From assembly GCF_028583425.1 (NCBI RefSeq), contig NC_072791.1, forward strand, positions 30,697,368-30,761,367: a DNA stretch of 64,000 nt, read 5' to 3'. Positions 1 to 10,989 of this stretch are shown piece after piece. The notes under the pieces are model-generated. The model saw only the letters and a list, made by a program, of their open reading frames with translations. It had not been told where the DNA came from and did not search any database. Numbering within the stretch: position 1 is the stretch's first letter; every line of letters starts with the position of its first letter. A program made the translations under genes and the position numbers. This DNA comes from Eublepharis macularius. Lineage: Eukaryota; Chordata; Lepidosauria; Squamata; Eublepharidae.

Positions 1-727
1 CATTAAAACATTATATCAAAACAATTAAAATTGGTAGGTATAAAATATTAAAATACAGCATTTTCCTGCATGGGTGGTGGAAGGTCTTCAGTGGTATGGC
101 CGGCGAGAGGACAGCCTAGCCCCCATCAAATGCCTGGCAGAACATCTCCGTCTTGCAGGCCCGGCAGAAAGATAACAAATCCTGCCGGGCCCTAGTTTCC
201 TCAGACAGAGAGTTCCACCAGGTCGGAGCCAGGACCAAAAAGGCCCTGGCTCTGGAAGAGGCCAGGCGGACCTCCCTGGGGCCAGGGACCATCAGCAAGT
301 GCTTAGTGGCCGATCGAAGCAACCTCTGGGGAACATATGGGGAGAGGCAGTCCCGAAGGTATGCTGGGCCCAGTCCGCATAGGGTTTTATAGGTCAGCAC
401 CAAAACCTTGAACCGGACCTGGTACTCAACCGGTAACCAGTGCAGCTGACGGAGGATAGGTGTTATACGAGCCATGATGGGTGCTCTGGCAACCACCCAT
501 GCAGCTGCATTCTGAACCAGCTGCAGTTTCCGGATCAAGCCCAAGGGAAGCCCTGCGTAGTGATGTTGCAGACCACGTCTCCCTATGTATCTGGCACATT
601 TCCGCAGTGCCAGGAGATACACATTGGTCACTTCCACATGCTCCGATTTTTTCAGGTTTTCCCTGTCCCAAAGCCGTGTCTTCCTGATCCACTTCGAGAA
701 CTCACCTTCCACATGCATTGTCCTCAT
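1..727 (-). mobile_element. L2/CR1-like LINE, C-terminal ORF2 and 3' end
   Basis: The minus strand is open from 727 to 116 and reads LVQNAAAWVVARAP, LHWLPVEYQVRFKVLVLTYK, GLGPAYLRDCLSPYVPQRLL and APTWWNSLSEETRA. This is the end of the reverse-transcriptase protein of L2-type LINEs. The remaining 115 bases are the AT-rich 3' end. The copy is 5' truncated, yet its frame is still open over 200 codons, so it is fairly young. Confidence 0.8.
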
Positions 728-1019
728 GCATGTTTTGTGGGTGTTTGTTGAAGGGAAAAAAGGTCCAAAACACGTTCTTTATCTGCACTTCATCACAAAT
801 GACATTGGTGCATTCCTGCTCAACTTTCCTTTTTTTCTTTTTCTTTTTTTTTGACCGCATGCGGGATTGCACTATACAGTTGTCCTGTCTTTCAACTTCT
901 GTAGAACCTGAGTATGCGCAGTACTCCATTCTCTACCGTTGATTTACCACTCAAAGTTTTAAATGCAAAAGTGTTTAATAAATATGCGAACTGTAGAGTA
1001 GCATGATCGTGTGATTCCA

Positions 1020-1390
1020 TATCCTACTATATAAAAAGCAAACCGTGTTCCCCACCACTCATCCCCATGGAGGTGCAGTATGCAGGGATAAGAAGCGAGT
1101 CACATTGGTGGGGCCCTCCCAAGGTCTCACAGCAGCAGGGGCAGGGCTCCCCACCACGTCTGCAGGGCCTTGGGAGGGCCACACACATGCCAAGGAGCTG
1201 CCGAGGCATTGGAGAAGGAGGGAGCCCCTGCTCTCTTCCCCGATCCCCCCTTTGACTGATGCCACGGGGAGAGGGGGGTAGCGCTGCTAGGGCCCATTGT
1301 ATTTTCCCAAACAATGCCAAGACCACGGCAATACAGCCCGGAAAACCCACAACAACCATCGTTCTCTGGCCGTGAAAGCCTTCGACAATA
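1020..1390. repeat. GC-rich repeat of uncertain class
   Basis: A GC-rich block starts with CCTACTATATAAAAAGC and ends near 1385 with a conserved-looking GGCCGTGAAAGCCTTCGACA. The start resembles the 5' tip of some Helitrons, but no 3' hairpin with CTRR was found. The class is left open. Confidence 0.3.
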
Positions 1391-1399
1391 CATCGGCCT

Positions 1400-2120
1400 T
1401 ATTGATAGTTTGAAATTAAATCAGAAACAGCATTCTGTTCTCAGTGTTGATCCTAGACTGATACTCTGATTGTTGAGTGATACAATGTAGCAAGTAGGGG
1501 TGTGTGCTTCGGGTTCCCAGTTCATAAAAAAAAACTAACCAACTACTGTAATGCACCCTGTATAGGTGTCAGTCAATGGATGACAGGCTATGGCAGATAG
1601 ACCCCTGTACCCTCACAGCAAGAAATCCACGATCTTGGTTGAAAGGCTTTATTCAGGAATCCAGTCATATCCACAGATATGTCCATAGGATTGCTCAGAA
1701 GAAAAGCAAGCATACAAGCAAGTTGACAGGAATACCTAAATGTGTGAAAACCATTCTTCTTATAGAGCACAATTACTCATCCCCCCTCCCAACAATAAAA
1801 CATAACTTTTGGCACGAAGCTGTCTTGAGTACTTTTTGCATAGTTTACATAACCAGTCTGGACACTAGGAAGGCATAAGATTAAAGTTGAAACACAGTGA
1901 TTCATGAGAACGGACAGTTTACAAGGTCAGAAGCTCTGGGAGCTTCAAAGCAGCTGCGGCTTCAGCAGGCCTGTGAAAACAAGGCAATTTATGGCACTGG
2001 CAATATGACATTAAGGAGCAGCATCAATAATGGTTCACAGTAACAGCAATGGCTCATTGTAACAGCTCAGCTTAAAATAATGGCATGGATGAGGTGCAGG
2101 CATGACAAATGATCTCCCCT
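1400..2120. other. No recognisable feature
   Basis: This stretch has AT-rich unique-looking sequence and short open frames without family marks. Parts (1560-1780) look like old repeat DNA, but I could not assign them. Confidence 0.4.
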
Positions 2121-2129
2121 CAAAATCAA

Positions 2130-2500
2130 CTTAGGAACTCCAGTTAGTGCAGAATGCTGCAGCTTGATTATTATGTGTAGTGCACACATATTACATCCAT
2201 TCGGCAGTCACTCCACTGCCTACCCATCAGTTTATTGGGCTCAATTCAAATACAAATTTATGGCCTTGGAGCCTCATATCTGCAGGACCACCTCTCCACC
2301 TATGCTCCACCACGACAACTTCACTCATCTGAACAGGGCCTTCTACGGGTGTCACCCCACATACAGGCAAGATCAACAACTGCCACATGTGTCCTCTGTA
2401 GTGGCCCAGTGGCTCTTGCCCTACGGGATGGCCTGCCTGAGGAAGTCAGGCGCTGTGATGTACATCCTCCTGTCTCCTAAACTATATGTACGAAGGAGAA
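2130..2500 (+). mobile_element. L2-like LINE fragment
   Basis: On the plus strand, pieces of the same C-terminal region appear in mixed frames: QNAA, SLHCLPISLLGSIQIQIYG, LSTYAPPRQLHSSEQGLL, and the WNSLPEEVRR-like block near 2430. It is old and frame-broken. Confidence 0.65.
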
Positions 2501-2519
2501 AAGGTTAATGGTGCACTAG

Positions 2520-3500
2520 AATTCAAGAAGAATAAAAAACTAAAATACAGTTAATCTTTAACAATACAAATGCAAATTCTTAAAATAACTAGGATAACTT
2601 ACATATTCCGCATTGTTTGGTTGCACTCTAGGAAAATGCAGTGATCTTTGCTGCCAATGTAGCCCAGGTGAAACATGTCTAACTTTCCCACTTTGAAATC
2701 AATGGGAATTTACACAAGAGTGCAGCACTATTATCTGTCTCCAGCATCAATCTTCTGCATTTTCTTATAGGATTAATTTGTACGCCACCTCAGTGCCTTG
2801 ATTGCCACTTTCTTGAGGCTCTGTGACTCACACAGTCTGCTGCATTGTTAAAAAAAAAAGCAAGCAGGCAAACTAGTTTTGCCCTGGTGGCCTTCATCTG
2901 GAGAAATGAGGACTTCCCGGACACCTAGAGGTTCCCGCTAGACGTGGAAAAGCATTCTGCTTTTCTGTTCCAGTACCTGAAACAATTCCAAATTGTTAAT
3001 CATTCATCATTAATGTTTTTCTAAGGGAGAGGGAGAGACAAGATTTCTTGTATTCTTGTGTTAATTGTTGCCAGCCCTAAATCCAAACTTTGTACCAGTG
3101 TATAGAAAAGCAATTTCACCACATTATACCTGTGATTAAGAGTGCATTAAATATCTGAACTGCTTCTGGAGATGCTTCTCTCCTTAGATGATGTAAAGCT
3201 GTGATTATTTTTGTTTTGTCCGCTAACTTTAGGAAAGTGCAATAATCTATATGGCGAGCACAGCAGTGGTCTGGGTATTTAAATGCATGCTTTTGGAAAG
3301 GAACTGCAGAATATGATTGAACTCAGGGCAATTTTAAGAACTATAGAAGTTCAGTTTCCGTAGAAACTGGGTGAGCTTAAAAACAAGGCATAACTAGTGG
3401 CATTTAAAGTGGCATATCCAGCTGTTCTCCAAACATTATTCTCCCCACACCTATAAATGGCATTCATCTTAAAGCTTTAGGAGTATATGGCCTCTCTCAC
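2520..3500. other. No recognisable feature
   Basis: AT-rich sequence with no long open frame, tRNA-like head or clear terminal repeat that I can see. Confidence 0.4.
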
Positions 3501-3510
3501 TAGCTGACAT

Positions 3511-3650
3511 TAGACATGGGCACGAACAGGGGAAAAAACCCGAACATGGTGTTCGTTGTTCATTGCCACCCACAAACAACGAACATTGACGAACATGACC
3601 TGTTCACGAACATGTTCGTTATTCATTGTTCGGGGGAGCCAGCAGGCTCT
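3511..3650 (+). mobile_element. hAT-type element end (TAGA-ATGGGCACGAA family), truncated
   Basis: It starts TAGACATGGGCACGAAC and is rich in the GTTCGT/ACGAAC motif of the larger elements at 36971 and 57611. The other end was not found before 4000, so the copy is cut or strongly diverged. Confidence 0.5.
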
Positions 3651-4249
3651 CCTCCAGCCATCAAGATCCCTACCGCACCACTCCCAGAAACCCTACCTGA
3701 GCAGGCAGCAGGAAAGGTACCAGTAATAAATAATAGCTTGGCCCAGAGCCTGGCAGCTGCCCTGGAACTTGAAGAGGTAGATCCCTATCAAGCCTTCACC
3801 CTTTTGCCATAAACAAAGATCTGGGTGTGCTGGTAAATAAAGAAGGCTCTTGAAATTTCCTTTACAAATGCAAGTGCCAGATGATTCAATCCTAAACTCA
3901 GAGTTCCTGGACCCTGGACCTTGTAACCAAGATCCCTTCTTTCATGCAATTCTCCAAGGTGCATTTAGGGTAACCCAATGTTGGGCAGTTTAATAACTTG
4001 ATTTGACAAATGCATCTACCCTGTTAAAGGGAGAACAGGCATATAGAAGAGCCATACCCAAACCGATTCCAAAGCCTGAGGATCAACTGCTAAGAAAATC
4101 AGGAATATGTCAAGTGTGCAGAAAAGGCAATAATTTACAAAATTTCCAACTGTGCCATCTTTTTTCTTCTTCTTTGCTTTGATTCTGCATTGGTGTAGCC
4201 TTCTTTTTTGCACTTTGGAATTACAGTTGCCAGCACTCCCTCAGCAAAG

Positions 4250-4500
4250 TCCAACAGATATTGAGGGTGGTGCCTGGAGAGTGTAGAGTTTGAGGAGGAT
4301 GTGGCGTCATTTCTGGGTAACACTCTAGGAATTTCCACAATCTCTATGGTAAAGTCTATAGAGAGAATTCCTACAGCATCACTATGGAGACCATTTTCCA
4401 CCTGTTTTTTTTTCCCTTCCCATCCTTGGTTTCTTGAAGTCAAGGGACTGGGCCGAAGGCGAGTGGCAGTTCCATGCTGCATGGAGTAATTTGCTTTTCA
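4250..4500. repeat. Relic related to the GGTTGCCAAC MITE family
   Basis: Phrases such as GGCGTCATTTCTGGGTAAC and TCTATGGTAAAGTCTATAG resemble internal parts of the longer GGTTGCCAAC-type elements. The ends are not preserved. Confidence 0.3.
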
Positions 4501-5386
4501 GCAGTCTGCTGTTGCAGCTGTAACTATTCAATTGGCTACTATTCATATGTCTTTGAGCAAATTGGTATCTTTTAGTTTTAGTTTCCTGATTGTAAAATGG
4601 GAATAATGGTGATCCACCTAACATGATTGATGAGAGAGAAGCACTATAAAAGTACAAGTTTAAATAGTCAGGACTAGTGACCAACTGGCAGCTTGTAGGC
4701 CACGTTTCCGCCCCCTCCCCCGTCTATAGCAGAAGATTCTTAGGACCTGGTTGTGCATGATCCAAAGGTTCTATTCATAATCATTTGAGGAATCTGGGCT
4801 GCATGACTTAGAGGATCACACGCTGCTTCTAAGTAGTCATTTGGGTAGTTTTATCAGTGCAATGGAGCCAGCCATGAGTTAATGACCATTGCAAAATACA
4901 TCTGCTCTGTGTGTCAACCAAAAATATACAGTAATTCAAAGAACATGGGCAGGAATCTCAACTTTAAGTTATCTTTCAGATGTACTTGCCTTAGATGTCT
5001 TGAAAGACCTCTCTCTTCTACAGTGTAATGTGGTCCTTGTGGGCATCTGGCTTTTGCAGCATTTATCTTGTCTGAAAAAGCTCATATCCTCCTATTTGTT
5101 GTTCAGTTAATTTACAACAGACAACAATCTGGAGCTATACTTTGGAACAGCAAATATTTGCCTCAGGTTCCCACTCATTTGGTTAGTAACATTGTCACTT
5201 ATTTAGTTTTAGTATACAGGATTCAGCTACATAAGGGACAAGAAGCCTTCCTGGTAAGAGATATCCAGTTTAAAGAATATATTGAAAGAAGATAGATTCC
5301 GATAGATCACTGATTAACATGTGATGGTGTTTGAAATGTGGAGAGGTTTTTTTGCAGCATTTAAAAATGTTTCTCTTATTTATTAT

Positions 5387-5620
5387 GAGAACTGGTATGG
5401 TGTAGTGGTTAGAGTGTTGGACTGGGATCTTTGGGACCCAGGTTCGAATCCCCATTCTGCCATGGAAGCTTCCTGGGAGATCTTGGGCCAGTGAAACACT
5501 CTTCTCCTAACCTACCTCACAGGATTGTTGTGAGGATAAAGTAGAGGAGAGGAGAACAATATAAGCCCCTTTGGGCCCCTATTGGGAAGATAGGCAGGGT
5601 ATAAACAAAGTAAATGTGTT
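5387..5620 (+). mobile_element. tRNA-derived SINE
   Basis: The head holds an A box (TGGTGTAGTGGTTAGAGTG) and a B box (GGTTCGAATCCCC), followed by the body phrase CTCACAGGATTGTTGTGAGG and a tail GCAGGGTATAAACAAAG shared with L2-type LINEs. It is about 230 bp and well preserved. Confidence 0.8.
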
Positions 5621-5739
5621 TTACTATACTAGGAAAATGTTAATAGATTCATGGAAGTTAGATTTTTTTTTAAAAAAAGATCTCTATATTTGACTCTTCG
5701 TGTTGCAAAAAGCTATATCTTACATCAATATTTATGTCT

Positions 5740-6180
5740 TTTTAAAGAGACCTTAGTTTTTCAAGGAATGGTAGTGTTTTCCAGGCTGTGAAGACAGATG
5801 TTTTGGGAATAAAAAAGTCAAATGTTTTCATAGCTGAGGAAGTGATCTGTGACTCACAATAGCTCATATTGAAATAAATGTAGAAAAGATCAAGAGCCCA
5901 GGAACCCATATAAGCAGGGCTTTTTTTCAGCAGGAACGCGGTGGAACAGAGCGGCGTGGAGGGCAATCTAAACTCCCCTCTGTCTGGAGATCAGGGGGCG
6001 GGGCCACCAGCCATGTGACCATTTTCTCTGAGGGCAACCCACTGAGTACCACCACCTCTTTTCCCAGAAAAAAAGCCCTGCATATAAGTCTAACAAAATT
6101 TATGGTAGGGTATGAGCGTTCATGAGTCACAGCTCACTTCTTCAGATATAAATATTAGTCTTTAAGGTGCCATTGGGTTT
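5740..6180 (-). mobile_element. Penelope-like retroelement fragment, split by a hAT element
   Basis: The minus strand reads ATAAATTTTGTTAGACTTAT and CTCTTGATCTTTTCTAC, the same phrase family as the palindrome at 59.1-59.5 kb. A hAT element (5915-6080) sits inside it. At 6127-6175 a plus-oriented piece (TTAGTCTTTAAGGTGCC) follows, so the fragment is itself in inverted halves. Confidence 0.5.
5915..6080. mobile_element. Non-autonomous hAT element, 166 bp, perfect 8-bp TSD
   Basis: Its ends are CAGGGCTTTTTTT and AAAAAAAGCCCTG. It is flanked by CATATAAG at 5907-5914 and 6081-6088, a perfect 8-bp target duplication, the hallmark of hAT elements. No transposase is present. Confidence 0.85.
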
Positions 6181-6189
6181 TCAGGAAAT

Positions 6190-6790
6190 CAAAAGAGATT
6201 CAATAAAAGTAGGGAAATTTCTCAAAGGGTTCCACACACCTGCAAGTCATCATCAGATTTTTTTCTTTAGTAAAAAAAAAAATGGAAGTTGGAATTAGCC
6301 TGAGTATTTAGCCTAATAACATTTGTTGGGGAAGGAGTGTTTCACTTATCCATATGTTATCTGCAGAGATGATAAAGCCTCTTCAGTCAAGTTCTTCTTT
6401 ATTCTAGATATATCTACCAACCTCATATGAAGCTGTGTTATACTGAGCCAAAGAAAATTTGCTAAGCATTTTAAAAAGAAGTTACCTCAACTACATAGTT
6501 GCAGATTCCCCAAATAGTGCAAGAACCAGGGAATAGAATTTGAAATATGTCGTTATTTATACAGGGCCATCAGTCAATTAACGGTGTTCTACAGCGCTTC
6601 ATAAGCAGAAGAAAAAGGCTCCTCCTTTCTCCTAAAATGTTTATAATCTAAATTTGAAGGACAGGAGACCATAGAGGGAAGGGAAAGCAGGGAAGGGAAA
6701 GAAGGTTTCTGAGCCGGTTCTTACTCTAAAATTCTTCTCTATAATAATGACTACAGAAATATAATTATGTGGGGAAAGACTACTGTTAAC
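6190..6790. other. No recognisable feature
   Basis: No tRNA-like head, terminal repeats or coding frame could be recognised. There is a purine-rich run near 6660-6710. Confidence 0.4.
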
Positions 6791-6802
6791 CAGACTACAC
6801 AA

Positions 6803-7006
6803 GGCCATTTCCACATGGCTTACCTTCCCTCGGAACAACCCGGAACATCATGCAAAAAAATGCGGACGATCGCGTTTTCTCACGTGAGATTTGCGCGAAG
6901 TTGTGCAACGTCGTGCAAATCTCACACGAGAAAATGCGATCTTCTGCATTTTTTTGCGCGATGTTCCGGGTCATTCCGAGGGAAGGTAAGCCGTGTGGAA
7001 ATGGCC
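6803..7006. mobile_element. Foldback MITE, about 204 bp, 3-bp TSD
   Basis: The left half (GGCCATTTCCACATGGCTTA onward) is the inverted complement of the right half over nearly its full length, with small differences and a short centre near 6900. CAA flanks it on both sides, a 3-bp duplication as in PIF/Harbinger elements. It is CpG-rich inside, unlike its surroundings. Confidence 0.75.
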
Positions 7007-7614
7007 CAAATGGGAAGTTAGGAACAGAGCACTTTTTCTTGCCCACTTCCTTTTATTTGCACAAAGATTTCTTGTTAGTGCAGACACTGTGACATACATG
7101 CTTGTCGAATTCTCCCACACATTTCCCGAAATGGTAAGATAATAGATAGTTTTGTAGTTACAACCAATTTCAAGAGGCAGAGGGTTGGATCCAGGGGGAA
7201 ATGTTTGCTAGTGGAAGAAGAGGCTGGTTGTGCCAGTTCATGCTTTTCTGGGGAGGGGGGCATTCTAGTTCCTCAGAAGCAGCCTTGGGGGAACATTTTG
7301 GATGCTGGAAGAGGGGGGAGGTGGGGAAGTCCCTTCTGTCAGTGGAGACTTTTCCATGGGATCCGTCCAGCCCATGTTTTTCTGTCAGTCATGCTCAATG
7401 TCCAGTCTCATTGTGCTCCTTTCCTTATTAAGGTGAAGAATTTCTAATGGGAATATCAATTATTTTTCTATCCATGTGGAAGAAATTGAGGGTCCTGAAC
7501 TCTATGTGTCGCTGTACTTGTTACATGTGGATGTAACATCTGCAAGTGGTTCATGATGGTCTCCGTTTGGCTGTGGGCAAATTGCTAGCTTACCTCCATA
7601 GGTTGTTCTGAGGA

Positions 7615-7825
7615 TTAGAGAGAGAAAATAAAGCTGCCTTTTACTGAATGAGACTATCAAAGTCAGCATTGTCTACTCAGACTGGCAGTGGCTCTCGAGG
7701 AACTCAGGTGAGGTCTTTCACATCACCTACTGCCTAGTCCTTTTAACTGGAGATGCCAGGGACTGAACTTGGGACCTTCTGCATGCAAAGCAGAGACTCT
7801 TCCACTGAGCCACAGCCCCTGCCCA
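7615..7825 (-). mobile_element. tRNA-derived SINE with Ala-tRNA-like head
   Basis: Read on the minus strand it begins GGGGCTGTGGCTCAGTGGAA, followed by GCATGCAGAAGGTCCC and a B-box-like part, and ends in the phrase on adding up to AAGGCAGCTT. The head resembles tRNA-Ala (anticodon region TTTGCATGC), but it is a SINE, not a working tRNA. Confidence 0.75.
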
Positions 7826-7958
7826 AGTGGTAAGTAAATGATATGTGGAATTATAATGGGCCATTTTATGGGTCCTCAAATCCCCTCTCTCTAGTCTTTC
7901 AATGACAAGAATGAAGTCTTTTCAGACATAGACATATAATTCTTTCTCTGTTCCTCAG

Positions 7959-8687
7959 AAAGAAGTTCATTGCCAGATTCCAGCATGAAAGCTGGGAGTT
8001 TTCTTATCGTATTGGAACTGTGTGGCAAAATGTTTTTATCCAATGCAGACGGTGGGATTTCAAGAGATCAAGAACAGCAGAGTTTCTTACACAATTCTTG
8101 GCCTTTCAATGACTCTGATAAACAATATCCACATCAAAACGTATCAGATCCAGCTGGTGAAGAAGAATCCACACCAGCCTTTTCAATGCACAACTTCACT
8201 GAGAGGAATGCCGATTTTGGATTTGATCTTTATCGGAAAATATCTCTGACACATGACAACAATATGTTTATCTCTCCTTTGTCACTGTCATTCATTTTGG
8301 CAGTTTTTACGCAGGCTTCCAGAGGGGAAACGCACAATCAAATTGTTAAAGCTCTAAACCTCCATGAGTTGGATATTGAAGGAAATCGGCTCCCAGCTTT
8401 TTTCCGCCAGCTGAAAAGCAATATCACCAAGAACAAGGAATTCACGCTTTTGCATGAAACCACCTCTTTCATCCAGAAAGACTTCGGGATAAACGACATC
8501 TTCCATAACATGTCAAAGCAATACTTTGACATGGAATTCCTGAAGGTTGATTTCCATAACTCTACTTTAGCTAAAAACATCATCAACCAGCACATTAAAC
8601 TAAAGACCAGAGGGAAAATCCCCACATTGTTTGATAAATTAGATCAGCAAGCTAAAATCGTTCTGGTGGATTACATTCATTTTAAAG
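7959..8687 (+). CDS. SERPINA10: SERPINA10 coding exon 1 (signal peptide, helices A to F)
   Basis: The acceptor AG is at 7957-7958 and the donor GT at 8688-8689. The start taken is ATG 7985, giving 234 codons plus one base (phase 1). Reading begins MKAGSFLIVLELCGKMF, a weak secretion signal broken by Glu and Lys. A short acidic stretch (GEEEST) stands where human ZPI has a long acidic tail. The serpin body follows from about residue 70 (FGFDLYRKISLTHDNNMFIS) and runs to VDYIHFKG. Six N-glycosylation sequons are visible (NDS, NVS, NFT, NIT, NMS, NST), fitting a secreted plasma protein. A TTG-initiated extension (MPDSS) is not needed. The exon is fully open. Confidence 0.88.
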
Positions 8688-8934
8688 GTAACATCTTATA
8701 CCACCCTGGGAGAGAGAGACTAGGGCATCAGAGTTAACAGTTTTATAACAGGGATTCTTTGAGGAGGGGGTGGAGAGTTGCAGGCAAGTCCCCTTACTGC
8801 TCCCCATACCCCAACTGTCTCAATGATACAGGCTTCTAGTCTTTCTACACATTTTTATTTTTTCCACGTTTGGTACTCTAAGGCCCAATTTTTGCAATCG
8901 AATGGGCAGATTTCACCCTGGATCTTCTAGTTCA

Positions 8935-9235
8935 GGGTCCCCAACATTTTTAGAAAGTGGGCAGGGCCAGGTAGCGCTTTGGTCCATCAGAGCTTTTGAC
9001 TGGCCATTGGAGATTTGATTGGATGTGCAAATCTTTAATGATGTTGCTTTGGCGGCAGCAGGTACCTACACATGTTGCAGCAGCACAAGGAACTTCGCTG
9101 CATGACTGAAAGTGACCTGTGTGTATGTATTGAAGAAAATAAGACAGTGTGTTCATTTTAAAAGGCTTAAACAGATCCTCTGCCTGGAATGCTGAAAAGT
9201 TATGCAAACCTAACTCCCTGACATTTTGTAAATTA
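8935..9235. mobile_element. hAT-like fragment in SERPINA10 intron 1
   Basis: It begins CAGGGTCCCCAACATTTTTAG, close to the hAT tip CAGGGGTCCCCAACC known in vertebrates. No matching end or duplication was found. Confidence 0.3.
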
Positions 9236-9320
9236 GCAAGCTTTGAATCCGGTGCCGCCTTAAACACCAACAAGATTTTCAGGGAATAAGCTTTTGGGAG
9301 TTAGAGCTCCCTTTGTCAGA
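9235..9320 (-). mobile_element. Penelope-like fragment
   Basis: The minus strand reads GGGAGCTCTAACTCCCAAAA, GCTTATTCCCTGAAAATC and TTGTTGGTGTTTAAGG, which match the copy at 59.92-60.07 kb. It is degenerate and short. Confidence 0.45.
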
Positions 9321-9574
9321 TTCTATGTCTTGATGAAACACAGGGCCTGCCCCCTGCCCCTCACATGCTGCCCCCTGGCCCACTCACCTGGGGAAGGAAT
9401 GGGGGGAGAAGTGATGTCATTTTATGGCACAACAGGGAAACTGCGGGTCATGCTGAAGCCCAATTCATTAAAAATTGCCTTCAAATGGTTGTTTTTTAAT
9501 CAATTGGGCATCCCACAGCTCCCCCCAACACACCAGAGGATGTCATTTTGTGGCACAACTGGGGAGCATGGGAG

Positions 9575-9575
9575 C

Positions 9576-9607
<32 letters not shown>

Positions 9608-9720
9608 ATTGATCGATTGATTGATTGATTGATTGATTGGATTTTTAGCCCTCCCTCCCTGCAAGCAGGCTCAGGGCGGGTTACAATCATATATAAATTA
9701 CAACAAATAAATTACAAGCA
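9575..9720 (-). mobile_element. L2-type LINE 3' end with TTGA/TCAA microsatellite tail
   Basis: The microsatellite (TTGA)n at 9575-9643 adjoins CTCAGGGCGGGTTACAATC, the inverted 3' end typical of L2-like LINEs. The microsatellite is the LINE tail. Confidence 0.65.
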
Positions 9721-10391
9721 TGCAGACAAAGGGTGCTCACGGAAGGTGAGTACCCCACTGGGGGATCTGGCAACCCTAATCCCAGTGCAATGGATTCCAT
9801 GGGCCAGATCTGTCCTTCCCCATTCTTCCAATCTCAATAGTGCCCAGAAACAGTCAGTTGGTCTCAAGGAAGGATCTTTTGCCCTAGAAACTGGACTTCG
9901 ATTGGTGGGTTGGTCCTCTCATGTAGTCCATGGCATGATTCAAGGTGGCTTGGTCATATTAGTGGTGCATTTGATTTCAGAACAGGGCTAAGTAAAATAA
10001 TGGGCCAGAAAAGAGGAAGAATGATTATACCTTAATTACTGCTTTTTGGTCTTCAAATTTTTATTGATAAATGTATACTATTTGTATAACAGCTTGTACA
10101 CCATATTGATAAACATATACCAATTTCCCACCCACCCCAGTTGCCAAAAAAAAAAATTGGGCTATGGTGCAGGTAGGATTCCAAGATGACGTCTGGAACA
10201 ATATCGGATCCTGGGGAGGTGCAGGAGGGGGAGAAGGGAGGACTTACATTTTTAAAAAAAAATTTACATGCATGCAGAGCTTGCACATGCTCCTGCTCCA
10301 GCACGATGATGTCAGGAAGCCAGGCATCTGGGCTGGTTGGCCACTCTCAGGCAGCACTGTGTCCCCACAGGAGGCTCTGTGGGCAGACTGG

Positions 10392-10474
10392 CCAGGTGTC
10401 TGGTATTTGGAGAACATTTTCCCTGGACAGTCCTCAAAAATACTGGACTGTTGGGGTGAATACCAGACACCTGG
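10392..10474. repeat. Inverted repeat, 16-bp perfect arms
   Basis: CCAGGTGTCTGGTATT at 10392-10407 is the exact complement of the end at 10459-10474, with a 51-base centre. It forms one side of a larger GGCAACCCTAGG-ended repeat, related to the element ending at 14693. Confidence 0.7.
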
Positions 10475-10609
10475 CAACCCTAGGTGCAGTTACTAAGATT
10501 TCTTGCAAAAGATCCCCAGTCTCTGTTCTCACACATAGAACGACAATTCCCAGGGATCCTTTGAGAAAAAGAAGAATAAAACCTATATATCTAAGAGAGG
10601 AGACTAAGG

Positions 10610-10759
10610 CTGATTCTGCACACGTTGGATAATGCACTTCCAATCCTCCTTAGAGATCATTTGGAACTGAATTTTTCGTGTGTGAAACAAAAATCCACTT
10701 CTAAACGATTGCTAAAGTGCATTGAAAGTGCATTATCCAACGTGTGTGGAATCAGCCTA
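10610..10759. mobile_element. Foldback MITE, about 150 bp
   Basis: AGGCTGATTCTGCACACGTT and the right end AACGTGTGTGGAATCAGCCT are inverted complements, and pairing goes on inward (GGATAATGCACTT with AAGTGCATTATCC). Flanking TAA/TAC may be a worn 3-bp duplication, as in PIF/Harbinger MITEs. Confidence 0.7.
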
Positions 10760-10989
10760 CGAAGAAAATATGTTAAAACATTACACTGGGATCATTTTTA
10801 CATGAACTTGAATCCAGCAAAATATACATGCTGGCCCATTTACATTCTGCCTGAAGGCACAAGCTTGCAGAATGAAAAAAATACAGACAGCCCATAGCTC
10901 CTCCCCCCACCCATGGAATCGGGGGCTCCATGCCATTGTTGAACTTTATATACCAGCTAAACCTGCCTAAAGGAGTAGAAAGAAGCATT

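Noticed and set aside
116-727. 203-codon open frame on the minus strand as a host gene
   Set aside because: Its sequence is the C-terminal RT region of an L2-like LINE, which recurs at 24 kb, 34 kb and 40 kb.
3516-3812. 98-codon plus-strand frame
   Set aside because: It starts in a hAT element end and continues in unassigned DNA, with no domain and no splice context.
5387-5460. tRNA gene
   Set aside because: A and B boxes are present but no cloverleaf acceptor stem closes, and the sequence runs on into a SINE body and tail.
8338-8625. Minus-strand 95-codon frame
   Set aside because: Shadow of SERPINA10 exon 1.
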